DNA of 64,000 nucleotides, from positions 1,831,501 to 1,895,500 of the forward strand of contig NZ_CP142394.1 in NCBI RefSeq assembly GCF_035930445.1, in the 5' to 3' direction. This stretch comes from Sphingopyxis chilensis (GTDB lineage Bacteria; Pseudomonadota; Alphaproteobacteria; Sphingomonadales; Sphingomonadaceae). The notes beneath the pieces are model-generated. The model was not told the origin of the DNA. It made no database searches and worked only from the letters and a program-made list of their open reading frames with translations. The translations under genes and the position numbers were made by a program. Position 1 is the stretch's first letter; every line of letters begins with the position of its first letter. This document shows, one piece after another, positions 53,417-62,448 of the stretch.

Positions 53417-56400
53417 TTACCAGCTGGCCTTGATGCCCGCGTAGAAATAGCGGCCGAAGGTGTCGTAGGGATCGCCACCTGCCGTACCCAGCAGGCCGAG
53501 CGGCGGCTGTTTGTCGAACGCATTATCGACGCCGACATAGAATTCGAACTTCTTGTCGATTTCCAGATTGGCCCGGAAATTGTGGTAGAATGCCGACGGG
53601 TAGTAAATCTGCGGATACTGGTCGGCATTCGCCGCCGGGAACGTCGTCAGATTACCCGGTGTGCAGGTACCACCACCGGGGATATTTCCGCTTTCGGGGC
53701 AGATGTCCTTGTACGCGTTCTGCGCTTCCCATGTGCCGATCGTCTGTTTGCCGATATAACGGACCGAGTAGCTAAGATCGAGATCACCGAAATCATAGTT
53801 GATGCTCGCATTTGCAGCCCAACGCGGATCGCCAAGTTCACTCATTTGACGGTTGGGCGCATTCGGCGACGTCGGATCGGTGTAGTTGTCGAGACGAATC
53901 AAATAGGTCGCGATCCCGCGCACCGACAGGCGATGGCCATTGTCGAACGTCCGGCGATATTGAAGGTCGAAGTCGATACCTTCAGTCTTTTGCGACGCGA
54001 AGTTGATCCCGCCAGAGATCACCGCGCCGTTCGCCTGATCAAACAGGCCATTCGGCAGACGGCTCACAACGGCGCAATACTGATTATCGATCCCGCTCGC
54101 ATTGTCGTAACAAAGGTTGAGGATCGTCTGCGCGGGCAGCACCGCAATCAGGTTTTCGACCTTGATCTTGTAATAGTCGACCGTGAAGTTGAATCCGCGG
54201 AGAAAGCTCGGCTCGAACACTGCGCCAAGCGTCAGGCTCTTGCCGATTTCATTCTGCAAGGTCGGATTGCCGCCCGACCGGATTTCGGTCGTGCGATCAC
54301 GCGCCGGCTGGTTCACGAAACCCGCCGGGATGCCCGCGGCCGCACAATTCGCCGCGCGATTCGGACCGTTACCGATGTACAGCACGTCGCACGGATCGTT
54401 CAGTTGATTGAAGTTCTGCGACGGCGTCGAGAACAGATCGCTTTGCGTCGGCGTACGGACCGAACGTGCATAGGCGGCGCGCAAGCGAATGTCCGGGATC
54501 GGAGCGTAAAGTCCCTGAACGTTATAGGCCCATACCGTGCCGGCCGATGTGTTATAATCGGAGACGCGAGCCGCGCCACTGATCGTCAGTTCTTCGGCTA
54601 GCGGCATGTTCGCCAGCAGCGGAATGCTGATTTCAGCGAAAGCTTCCTTCACCGTAAGCTTCGGAGGATCGAACACAGGAATGGCGTTTAGGAACGTGCC
54701 GCCGGAAGCCGTCAACGCGTCATATGCCGAGTAGGCCTTCTCTTCACGATATTCCGCGCCAAGCGCAAAACCGATCGGGCCGCCCGGCAACTCGAACAAT
54801 TGTGAGAGGTCACCGGCGACGCTCGCCAGCGCCACGAACTCTTCCGCCTTTTCGTCGCGGGTCGAGGTGGTGTTCACGAAATTCAGGGCCGCCTGGCTCG
54901 GCGAACCGCTGCCGAAGACATTGATTGGGACGCAGTCCGGGCGATCGTTCGTCGGATCGGCATCGGCATTGACGCGGCAAACGATCTGACCTGCGGTATT
55001 ACGCGTCGCGTCGATCGCTAGCAGAAAGCCGTCAAGATTCCCCTGTTCGTCAAAAAGCACCAAGTTGTTTAAAGACTTCATGCTCGTGTCGAGACGACCG
55101 TAGTTGAACGACAATTCATAGTTCCAGTCGTCATTGAACGTGCCTTCGACCCCGCCAACAACGCGGAAGGTTTCACGGCGATGCTTTTCGCCGCGACCGC
55201 CGAAATCGGTGTTGAAGCGCGAGATAGCGAATGGCGTCGCATCCGGGGTCGCGCCGCAAACTCCAAAGCCGCTGAGGGTATCGAAAGCCTGGCTGGTCAG
55301 GAACGGATTATCGCAACGAAGCTCCGGAATCGCGTCAAACTGTTCTTGCGTGGTCGCGAAGAAGCCCGCCAGCGATCCTTGGAAAAAGCTCGGCTGGCCT
55401 TCCTGAAGAGCATCGACGCGAACGTATTTCGCCTCGACAAAGGGGCGGAACGCGTCGCTGACGTCGTAATGCGCCAGCAGGTTGAAGGAGTAGCGCTTCA
55501 AGCCCGCCGCGAGTTGGCCGGTGTTGCGCAGCGTCGAACCTTCACCGCCCTGCTGGTTGCCGGAGCCTACACCGCCGAAGCTCTGGTCGGGCGTGTCGAT
55601 GAAAATGTTGCCGCCCGGGGCAAAACGGACATAACGCTGACGCGTGCTGGAAGCTGGGTCGAGCGCGCCGAGCGTGCCACCGTCGCTGATAGAGCGATTT
55701 TTGATACCGCACAGGAAGGTGTTGTCGGGAATGCCGTCACCCGCTGCCGGCTCTCCGATCGTATCGTCGGTCAGCTGGAACTGGCAGCGACCCGAATAGG
55801 CGCCTGTCAGTTTGTCGCGATCGGTGAAGTAGAGGGGACTCGCTTCGGCATATTCGGCCGAAATCGCGACGTTGCCGCGACCGTCGGCAAAATTCTTTCC
55901 GTAAGTGCCGCTGACGAACATATTTCCGCGGTCGCCGCGCGACGAAATGCCGCCTTGCGCCCGCAAATTGATCCCTTCGAAATCGCGCTTGGTGATGAAG
56001 TTCACCACGCCGGCGACAGCGTCCGAACCGTAGATCGCCGAGTTGCCGCCCGTGACTATGTCGACGCGTTCCAGCAGGTCGACTGGGATCGTATTGACGT
56101 CGACCAGATAGTCGCCCGGCGATGCCGTGACATGGCGCTTGCCGTTAACGAGAACCAGCGTGCGGGCGGTGCCCAGGCCGCGGAGATCAAGGATGTTGAG
56201 GCCTGCGGTGCCAATAAAGCGGGTCGAGTTGCCCTGGCTGAAAGTCGAGCGCAGCGAAGGAAGATCATTGAGCGCGTCACCCAGCGAAACGTCGCCTGTG
56301 TCGGTGAGTTCGCTGACATCGACCGATGTGAGCGGAACAGGTGAATCGAGCGTTGGGCGAACAATGCGCGAGCCCGTAACGACGATCGAGCGTTCGGTAT

Positions 56401-56536
56401 TCTGATCGGAATCGCAGACGCCATCATTATTGGCGTCAATGCATTCCGCCGCGGTGTCTTGCGCCAACGCGGGCTGGCTCACGGATATGGCTACTGCAAA
56501 GGCAGCAGCACCCAGAAACAGGTGCGACTTAGTCAT
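53417..56536 (-). CDS. TonB-dependent outer membrane receptor
   Basis: A 1039-residue receptor that takes up a large or scarce ligand through the outer membrane using TonB energy. Signal peptide 1-26 (MTKSHLFLGAAAFAVAISVS...ALAQ), a short acidic segment with DANNDGVCD (residues 34-42), then the plug beginning IVVTGSRIVRPT, and a 22-strand barrel with a final aromatic residue (GIKASW). The barrel is long and loop-rich, more like sugar or peptide receptors than siderophore ones, but no ligand-specific gene is near. Start ATG 56536 follows GGGGAG. Ends at a bidirectional terminator. Confidence 0.95.
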   Translation of the reverse strand: MTKSHLFLGAAAFAVAISVSQPALAQDTAAECIDANNDGVCDSDQNTERSIVVTGSRIVRPTLDSPVPLTSVDVSELTDTGDVSLGDALNDLPSLRSTFSQGNSTRFIGTAGLNILDLRGLGTARTLVLVNGKRHVTASPGDYLVDVNTIPVDLLERVDIVTGGNSAIYGSDAVAGVVNFITKRDFEGINLRAQGGISSRGDRGNMFVSGTYGKNFADGRGNVAISAEYAEASPLYFTDRDKLTGAYSGRCQFQLTDDTIGEPAAGDGIPDNTFLCGIKNRSISDGGTLGALDPASSTRQRYVRFAPGGNIFIDTPDQSFGGVGSGNQQGGEGSTLRNTGQLAAGLKRYSFNLLAHYDVSDAFRPFVEAKYVRVDALQEGQPSFFQGSLAGFFATTQEQFDAIPELRCDNPFLTSQAFDTLSGFGVCGATPDATPFAISRFNTDFGGRGEKHRRETFRVVGGVEGTFNDDWNYELSFNYGRLDTSMKSLNNLVLFDEQGNLDGFLLAIDATRNTAGQIVCRVNADADPTNDRPDCVPINVFGSGSPSQAALNFVNTTSTRDEKAEEFVALASVAGDLSQLFELPGGPIGFALGAEYREEKAYSAYDALTASGGTFLNAIPVFDPPKLTVKEAFAEISIPLLANMPLAEELTISGAARVSDYNTSAGTVWAYNVQGLYAPIPDIRLRAAYARSVRTPTQSDLFSTPSQNFNQLNDPCDVLYIGNGPNRAANCAAAGIPAGFVNQPARDRTTEIRSGGNPTLQNEIGKSLTLGAVFEPSFLRGFNFTVDYYKIKVENLIAVLPAQTILNLCYDNASGIDNQYCAVVSRLPNGLFDQANGAVISGGINFASQKTEGIDFDLQYRRTFDNGHRLSVRGIATYLIRLDNYTDPTSPNAPNRQMSELGDPRWAANASINYDFGDLDLSYSVRYIGKQTIGTWEAQNAYKDICPESGNIPGGGTCTPGNLTTFPAANADQYPQIYYPSAFYHNFRANLEIDKKFEFYVGVDNAFDKQPPLGLLGTAGGDPYDTFGRYFYAGIKASW

Positions 56537-57029
56537 TGATAACTCCCCGGTTGCCCGTTCAAATCGAACTGAACGGATTGCACTCCAGAAAGACTGAAAA
56601 AAAACCGAGCACAAGCATCCTGTGGCAATTTTATGTCACATCTCGTTTATGACTGGCGGCTTGTGATATTTGCGCAACACTCGAGTCGTTGAACCGCGAT
56701 AACCGGCGTATAATATGGTTTTGCATGTGCGACATGAACCAGCGTCGCGGGGCGCCTTGTGCGGATGAATGTTTCACAACTATCGTATCTTTCGAAACTA
56801 AGTTTCTTTGAGCATTTTTCGCATGCTCCATTCGCGCGAGTTGGCTGGAGGCTTGGGGCGACGCCGCGCCCTGCCTGCCAAATACTGAGATAGGCACTTT
56901 GGCGTGTGCCGACTCGCGTGAGACATGGAGCCGCATGTTGCGACGCATCATAATTTGATGCTAATGCCATGGCCTATCCGGTGCGGCGCGGTCGCCATAG
57001 TTCCGGGATTCAGGGAGCGCGGGTGAAAA
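56537..57029. other. Intergenic region between TonB receptor and phaR
   Basis: About 490 bases without a supported gene and lower in GC than the surroundings. It must hold the divergent promoters of the receptor and phaR. Two small hairpins are visible: GAAAC-TAA-GTTTC near 56800 and GCAT...ATGC near 56813. A TATAAT at 56709-56714 has TTGAAC only 14 bases upstream, so it is a weak promoter candidate. No convincing operator or riboswitch was seen, and the short frames on the minus strand lack ribosome-binding sites. Confidence 0.6.
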
Positions 57030-57566
57030 ATGGCGAAGTCCAAGGGGACGACGGAAGGTGACGTCGTCACGATCAAGAAATACGCCAACCGGCGGCTCTA
57101 CGATACCGAACGCAGTTGCTATATTACGCTCGACGATCTCGGCACGATGGTCCGCGACGGCCGCGATTTCCGCGTCGTCGATGCGAAAAGCGGCGAAGAC
57201 ATCACGCATAATGTCCTCACGCAAATCATCATGGACGAGGAAACGCGCGGCGAAACCCTGTTGCCGGTCAATTTCCTGCGCCACCTGATCGGCATGTATG
57301 GCGACAAGATGCAGTCGATGGTGCCGCAATATCTCGAAGCGTCGATGACGGCGTTCCGCAAGAACCAGCAGGATGTCCGTTCGGCGTTCGAAGGGGCGCT
57401 CGGCTCGAACCCGCTCGCCGAACTCACCCGCCGCAACATGGAAATGTTTCAGCAAGCCGCGGGCGCATTCATACCAGGCGCCGGCGCGAACAAGGCGAAA
57501 GATGCCGAAATCGCAGAGCTGAAAGCCGAAATCGCCCAACTCAGGGCCGAGCTCGCCAAAAAATAA
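57030..57566 (+). CDS. phaR: Polyhydroxyalkanoate synthesis regulator PhaR
   Basis: A 178-residue DNA- and PHA-binding repressor that controls phasin and PHA-cycle genes in alphaproteobacteria. The N-terminal domain has IKKYANRRLYDTERSCYITLDDL (DNA-binding), then the accumulation-regulator repeat (VLTQIIMDEETRGETLLPVNFLRHLIGMYG) read in two parts, and a C-terminal coiled coil (AEIAELKAEIAQLRAELAK). No phaC or phasin gene is in the window. PHB/PHV made from propionyl-CoA could link it to the propionate locus (inference). Confidence 0.93.
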   Translation: MAKSKGTTEGDVVTIKKYANRRLYDTERSCYITLDDLGTMVRDGRDFRVVDAKSGEDITHNVLTQIIMDEETRGETLLPVNFLRHLIGMYGDKMQSMVPQYLEASMTAFRKNQQDVRSAFEGALGSNPLAELTRRNMEMFQQAAGAFIPGAGANKAKDAEIAELKAEIAQLRAELAKK

Positions 57567-57608
57567 TCCGGAACCGCAGCGCGGTACCAAAGCACAGAAA
57601 CAGGACAA

Positions 57609-59135
57609 ATGATCAAGCATGCGCTCAGCGTAACCCGTCAGGCCGACTTCGCGGCCTGGTACCAAGATGTCATTGCCGAGGCCGACCTCGCCGAGGAATC
57701 GGGGGTGCGCGGCTGCATGGTGATCAAACCGTGGGGCTATGGCATCTGGGAACGCATCCAGAAGGTGATGGACGCCGCAATCAAGGACGCGGGGGTTCAA
57801 AACGCCTATTTCCCGCTCTTCATTCCTTTGAGCTTCTTTGAGAAGGAAGCCGACCATGTCGATGGTTTTGCGAAGGAAATGGCCGTCGTCACCCATCACC
57901 GCCTGATCGCGGACGGGAAGGGCAAGCTCGTCCCCGATCCCGAGGCGAAGCTCGAGGAGCCGCTGATCGTCCGCCCGACGTCGGAAACCGTCATCGGCTC
58001 GGCGATGAGCCGCTGGGTGCAGAGCTGGCGCGACCTGCCGCTGAAGGTCAACCAGTGGGCGAACGTCGTGCGTTGGGAAATGCGCACGCGGATGTTCCTG
58101 CGCACCAGCGAATTCCTCTGGCAGGAAGGCCATACGGCGCACGCCGACCGGGATGATGCGATGGCCGAAACGCTGCGCGCGCTCGAAATGTACCGCGCCT
58201 TCGCCGAGGATGTCCTCGCGATGCCCGTGATCGCGGGCGAAAAGCCCGAGAATGAGCGCTTCCCGGGCGCCGTCGCGACCTATTCGATCGAAGCGATGAT
58301 GCAGGATGGCAAGGCGCTGCAGGCCGGCACTTCGCATTATCTCGGCACCGGCTTCGCCGAGGCGGCGAACATCCGTTACCAGGACAAGGACGGCGGCCAC
58401 AGCCTCTGCCACACGACGAGTTGGGGTACTTCGACGCGCATGATCGGCGGCGTCATCATGACGCACGGCGACGATGACGGCCTGCGCTGTCCTCCGCGCA
58501 TCGCGCCGCACCAGATCGTCATCGTGCCGATGCTGCGCGACAATGAGGAAGATGCCGCGATCCTCGATTATTGCCGCGACCTCGAAGCCAGCCTCAAGGC
58601 GCTCGATGCCTTCCGCGAACCCGTGCGCGTGCTGCTCGATACCAGCGGCGCGAAGGCGCAGACCAAGCGGTGGGGCTGGGTCAAGAAGGGCGCGCCAATC
58701 ATCGTCGAAGTCGGTCCGCGCGACGTCGCGGGCGGCAATGTCGCGGTGATCCGCCGGGACCGGCTCTATCAGGAAAGCGGCAAGCTCAATTCGGCGTTCA
58801 TCGCAAAGAGCGATTTCATCGCCGACGCGGCCGCGACGCTCGATGATATCCAGTCGAGCCTCCATGCCGAGGCAAGCGAGCGGCTTCACGCCAGTATCCG
58901 CCGCGACGTGACCGACCTCGCGGCGCATTTCGCCGGTGACGACAAGTTCGTCGGCTGGGTCGAAGTCCAATGGTCGCGCCCGACCGGCGCTACGCTGGAC
59001 AAGATCGTCGAGCAGCTAAAATCTCTCAAGCTCACGATGCGCAACACGCCGCTCGATGCCGCGCCGGCCGATGGTCCCTGCGTCTTCACCGGCGAACCGG
59101 CCGTCGAGCGAGTACTGATCGGGCGGACCTACTGA
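57609..59135 (+). CDS. proS: Prolyl-tRNA synthetase, eukaryote/archaeon-type
   Basis: Attaches proline to tRNA(Pro). The 508 residues have class II motif 2 as RWEMRTRMFLRTSEFLWQEGHTAH, motif 3 region HQIVIVPML, an anticodon-binding domain and the C-terminal extension typical of the archaeal/eukaryotic type that ends in tyrosine (GRTY). It lacks the INS editing domain of the usual bacterial ProS (about 570 residues) and is longer than the approximately 440-residue alphaproteobacterial form. Its N-terminus (AWYQDVIAEADLAE) is also of the eukaryotic type. Confidence 0.95.
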   Translation: MIKHALSVTRQADFAAWYQDVIAEADLAEESGVRGCMVIKPWGYGIWERIQKVMDAAIKDAGVQNAYFPLFIPLSFFEKEADHVDGFAKEMAVVTHHRLIADGKGKLVPDPEAKLEEPLIVRPTSETVIGSAMSRWVQSWRDLPLKVNQWANVVRWEMRTRMFLRTSEFLWQEGHTAHADRDDAMAETLRALEMYRAFAEDVLAMPVIAGEKPENERFPGAVATYSIEAMMQDGKALQAGTSHYLGTGFAEAANIRYQDKDGGHSLCHTTSWGTSTRMIGGVIMTHGDDDGLRCPPRIAPHQIVIVPMLRDNEEDAAILDYCRDLEASLKALDAFREPVRVLLDTSGAKAQTKRWGWVKKGAPIIVEVGPRDVAGGNVAVIRRDRLYQESGKLNSAFIAKSDFIADAAATLDDIQSSLHAEASERLHASIRRDVTDLAAHFAGDDKFVGWVEVQWSRPTGATLDKIVEQLKSLKLTMRNTPLDAAPADGPCVFTGEPAVERVLIGRTY

Positions 59136-59206
59136 GCTTTAGCGCCCTTGCGCCGGGAGGCATGGCGTTCTAGCCTTCGCGCCGAGGGGCTCGAAGGAGA
59201 CTGTCG

Positions 59207-59557
59207 ATGCGATATCCCTTGCTGGTCGCTGCCGCGACGCTGGCGCTAGCTGCGCTTCCCGCCGCGGCCCACCATGGCTGGTCGTCCTATGACGAGACCA
59301 AGCCGGTAACCTTGACCGCGTCTTTCACCGAATTGTCGTGGGGCAACCCGCACGGTAGCGCCAAGATGCGCTGGAAGGGCAAGGTCTGGGACGTCATATT
59401 GGCGCCGGTCGGCCGCATGGAAGCGCGCGGGCTGACGCGCGCCGAGATCGAACCCGGCAAGCGCTTTCGCCTGACCGGCTATGTCCGGCGCGACGGCGCC
59501 GCCGAAATGCGGGTCGAACGCGTGATGGTCGGCAAGAAGACGGTCGAGTTGCGCTGA
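59207..59557 (+). CDS. DUF6152-like exported protein
   Basis: A 116-residue protein with signal peptide (MRYPLLVAAATLALAALPAAA) and a mature domain starting HHGWSSYDETKPVTL. The HHGW segment and ELSWGNPH are typical of DUF6152 proteins, which are often found beside membrane proteins or copper-related genes. The two leading histidines of the mature part could bind metal. The following gene, 10 bases downstream, codes for a partner-like membrane protein. Confidence 0.83.
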   Translation: MRYPLLVAAATLALAALPAAAHHGWSSYDETKPVTLTASFTELSWGNPHGSAKMRWKGKVWDVILAPVGRMEARGLTRAEIEPGKRFRLTGYVRRDGAAEMRVERVMVGKKTVELR

Positions 59558-59567
59558 GCGAAGCGGC

Positions 59568-60053
59568 GTGGAGCCTGTCCTGACTGCCGCTGCGGAGTGG
59601 CTCGATACGACCGGCATCGGGCCGTGGTCGCGCGGGTCGACGCTCGTCTATCCCGTCGCCAATACGCTGCACCTGCTGGGCTTGATCATGTTGGTCGGAG
59701 GGATTGGCGTCGTCGACCTCAGGGTCATGGGCCTGTGGAGAAGCCTGCCGGTAATGGAAATCTCGCGCGCGCTCACGCCGGTCGCTATCGCCGGGCTCAT
59801 CCTGATGGCGATCAGCGGCGTGATCTTGTTCGCCGCCGACGGCCCAGCACTCGCGAGATCGACCATATTCGAGCGAAAGCTGGTCATCATCGCGATTGCC
59901 TTGGCCAATGCGACCGCCTTCAGACTGGTCTGGGACGCCGATATGGCGCGCTGGTCCGGCAGGGCGCCCGCCGCAGCGCGGGCGATGGCGGCGGCTTCGC
60001 TGCTCCTCTGGCTCGCCGCGGGCGCGTCGGGGCGCTGGATCGCCTACAGCTGA
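59568..60053 (+). CDS. DUF6644-like integral membrane protein
   Basis: A 161-residue protein with four or five predicted helices (TLVYPVANTLHLLGLIMLVGG, LTPVAIAGLILMAISGVILF, FERKLVIIAIALANATAF, MAAASLLLWLAAGASG). I place the start at GTG 59568, the first start codon in frame. The histidine in NTLHLLG and conserved helix 1 pattern resemble DUF6644. Probably cotranscribed with the DUF6152-like gene; joint envelope role is likely but of unknown kind. Confidence 0.8.
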   Translation: MEPVLTAAAEWLDTTGIGPWSRGSTLVYPVANTLHLLGLIMLVGGIGVVDLRVMGLWRSLPVMEISRALTPVAIAGLILMAISGVILFAADGPALARSTIFERKLVIIAIALANATAFRLVWDADMARWSGRAPAAARAMAAASLLLWLAAGASGRWIAYS

Positions 60054-60114
60054 CGGCGGCAAGGCCGCGCTAGTGCTTGGTAATGCCCGCCAGCGCGCTT
60101 ATAGCCTTTCGCCA

Positions 60115-62433
60115 ATGAAAAAGCGCTCGAACAACTCGCCCGGCTTGCCCAGCAGCCAACAGATTCTCGACTTCATCACGGCGTCCGACCAGCCGGTGGG
60201 AAAGCGCGAGATCGCCAAGCATTTTGCGCTCCACGGCAACGACAAGATCGCGCTGAAAGCGTTGCTCAAGGACATGACCGACGAGGGGTTGGTCGATCTG
60301 GCGCCCGGACGGGCATTCCACAAGCATGGTGGGTTGCCGCGCGTCACGGTGCTACGCGTCGCGGCGATCGAGGGAAGCAACCTCTGGGCGGTGCCCGATC
60401 GTTGGGAAGGCGCCGGTCCGGCTCCGCGGCTGCGCGTGATGGAGCAGGGGCGGAAAGGCGCGCTGGGCGTCGGCGACCGCATACTCGCGCGCACCGAGGA
60501 ACGGGGCAGCGGCCATGTCGCACACCCGATGAAGCGGCTGCAGGCGAGCGCAGAGATGGTGATCGGCGTGCTCGTCGAGGATATCGGGCCGGGCGGCAAG
60601 CCGATGGTCTGGCTGCGGCCTGCCGACAAGCGCGCGCGCTATGACTTCGCTGTCGCTGACAAGGGCGACGCGGATATCGGCGACTTGGTTCGCGCCGAAC
60701 TCACGGGGCGAGGGGCAGCGATCAAGGCGAAGGTCATCGACCGCATCGGCGATCCCTTCGCGCCCAAATCGCTCAGCATGATCGCGATTGCGCGGCATGA
60801 AATCCCGCATGTCTTTGGCGCCGAAACGCTCGCCGAGGCGGGGCATGCGGCGAAGCTGCCGCTCACCCCCGACGGCCGCGAGGATCTTCGCGACCTGCCG
60901 GTCGTCGCGATCGATCCCATAGATGCGCGCGACCATGACGATGCCGTCTGGGCGATCCCCGACGACGAGCCGGGCAACAAGGGCGGCTTTCGCGCGATCG
61001 TCGCGATCGCCGACGTCAGCTATTATGTCCGTCCCGACGGGGCGCTCGATCGCGAGGCGCGGCGGCGCGGCAACAGCGTCTATTTCCCCGACCAGGTCGT
61101 GCCGATGCTGCCCGAAACGCTGTCGGCCGGCGTCTGCTCGCTGAAAGCCGGGCAGGACCGCGCCGCAATGGCGTGCCATCTCGTCATCGACAAGCATGGC
61201 AAGGTGACGTCATGGCGGTTCACGCGCGCGCTGGTCAGGCTGCGCGCGAACATCGCCTATGAGCATGCGCAGGCGGCTTACGACAGCGACGCGCCGCGCG
61301 ATGACTGGGACGCCGACGTGCTCCCCACGCTCAAGAATTTATGGGCGTGCTGGACGCTGCTGGCAAAGGCGCGCGCCGCCCGCGCGCCGCTCGACCTCGA
61401 CCTGCCCGAACGGCAGGTCATCCTCGACGAGGCAGGCGGAATCGCCGAAATCCGCGTCCGCGACCGGCTCGATTCGATGCGGTTGATCGAGGATTATATG
61501 ATCGCGGCGAATGTCGCGGCGGCGAAGGCGCTGGAGGCTAAGAAGTCACCCGTCATGTACCGCATCCACGAGCCGCCGAGCCGCGAAAAGCTCGTCAGCC
61601 TCAAGGATTATCTCGAAACCTTCGAACAGAGCTTTGCGCTCGGGCAGGTCATCACCCCCGCGGTGTTCAACCGGCTGATCGACGGCTTTTCCGAAGACGA
61701 CCGGCTGCCCGAAATCATGCAGGCGATCCTGCGCAGCCAGACGCAGGCCTACTACGGCCCCGCCAACGCGGGCCACTTCGGCCTCGCGCTTGGCAGCTAC
61801 GCGCATTTCACTTCGCCGATCCGTCGCTACGCCGACCTGATCGTCCACCGCGCGCTCGTCGATTCCTACAAGCTCGAAGTCCCCGGCAAGCCCAAGGGCC
61901 TGCCCGCGCGCACGGGGCTTGGGGAGGCTGACGCCAAGGGGCTGTCGCGCATCGGCGAAGCGATCAGCGCGCTCGAACGCCGCGCGATGGAGGCCGAGCG
62001 CGAGACGGTCGACCGCTATGTCGCCGCCTATCTCGCGACCAGGACGGGCGAGATCGTCGTCGCGCGCATCACCGGGGTGCAGCCTTTCGGTTTCTTCGCG
62101 ACCGTCGACGGGCTCGGCGGCGACGGGCTGGTGCCCGTATCGACGCTGGGCAGCGAGCGCTTCTTCTACGACGAGGCCGCACGCAGCCTTGACAGCGAGC
62201 ATGGACGGGTGAGCTTTACCGTCGGCCAGCGGATCGAGCTTCGACTGATGGACGCCAATCCGATCAGCGGCGCACTACGCTTCGAACTGCCCGACGCCCC
62301 CGAGGGCGGCTTTCGGAACCGCCCGCCGCGGCGAGATGGGGTGAAGAAAACCGGCAAGGACAAGGGCGGCAAGCATATGGTCGGCAAACGCGGTCGTCCG
62401 GCGAATATCAAGCACAAGGGCCGGCGCAGATAG
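60115..62433 (+). CDS. rnr: Ribonuclease R
   Basis: 3'-5' exoribonuclease that degrades structured RNA and aids rRNA quality control. The 772 residues have an N-terminal winged helix, cold-shock domains, the RNB catalytic domain with VVAIDPIDARDHDDAVWAI read as IDPIDARDHDDAVW and REARRRGNSVYFPDQVVPMLPE in parts, and HFTSPIRRYADLIVHRAL, then an S1 domain and a basic Lys/Arg-rich tail. Start ATG 60115 is chosen (MKKRSNNS), not the longer frame at 59896 inside the previous gene. Confidence 0.95.
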   Translation: MKKRSNNSPGLPSSQQILDFITASDQPVGKREIAKHFALHGNDKIALKALLKDMTDEGLVDLAPGRAFHKHGGLPRVTVLRVAAIEGSNLWAVPDRWEGAGPAPRLRVMEQGRKGALGVGDRILARTEERGSGHVAHPMKRLQASAEMVIGVLVEDIGPGGKPMVWLRPADKRARYDFAVADKGDADIGDLVRAELTGRGAAIKAKVIDRIGDPFAPKSLSMIAIARHEIPHVFGAETLAEAGHAAKLPLTPDGREDLRDLPVVAIDPIDARDHDDAVWAIPDDEPGNKGGFRAIVAIADVSYYVRPDGALDREARRRGNSVYFPDQVVPMLPETLSAGVCSLKAGQDRAAMACHLVIDKHGKVTSWRFTRALVRLRANIAYEHAQAAYDSDAPRDDWDADVLPTLKNLWACWTLLAKARAARAPLDLDLPERQVILDEAGGIAEIRVRDRLDSMRLIEDYMIAANVAAAKALEAKKSPVMYRIHEPPSREKLVSLKDYLETFEQSFALGQVITPAVFNRLIDGFSEDDRLPEIMQAILRSQTQAYYGPANAGHFGLALGSYAHFTSPIRRYADLIVHRALVDSYKLEVPGKPKGLPARTGLGEADAKGLSRIGEAISALERRAMEAERETVDRYVAAYLATRTGEIVVARITGVQPFGFFATVDGLGGDGLVPVSTLGSERFFYDEAARSLDSEHGRVSFTVGQRIELRLMDANPISGALRFELPDAPEGGFRNRPPRRDGVKKTGKDKGGKHMVGKRGRPANIKHKGRRR

Positions 62434-62448
62434 CTCCTCGCCGAATAA

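Noticed and set aside
56689..56714. TTGAAC...TATAAT as a sigma-70 promoter for phaR
   Set aside because: The spacer is only 14 bases and the site is over 300 bases from phaR; kept only as a weak note.
56631..56970. Two overlapping minus-strand frames of about 106 codons upstream of the TonB receptor
   Set aside because: No ribosome-binding sites, no recognisable motifs and codon use unlike neighbours; treated as non-coding.
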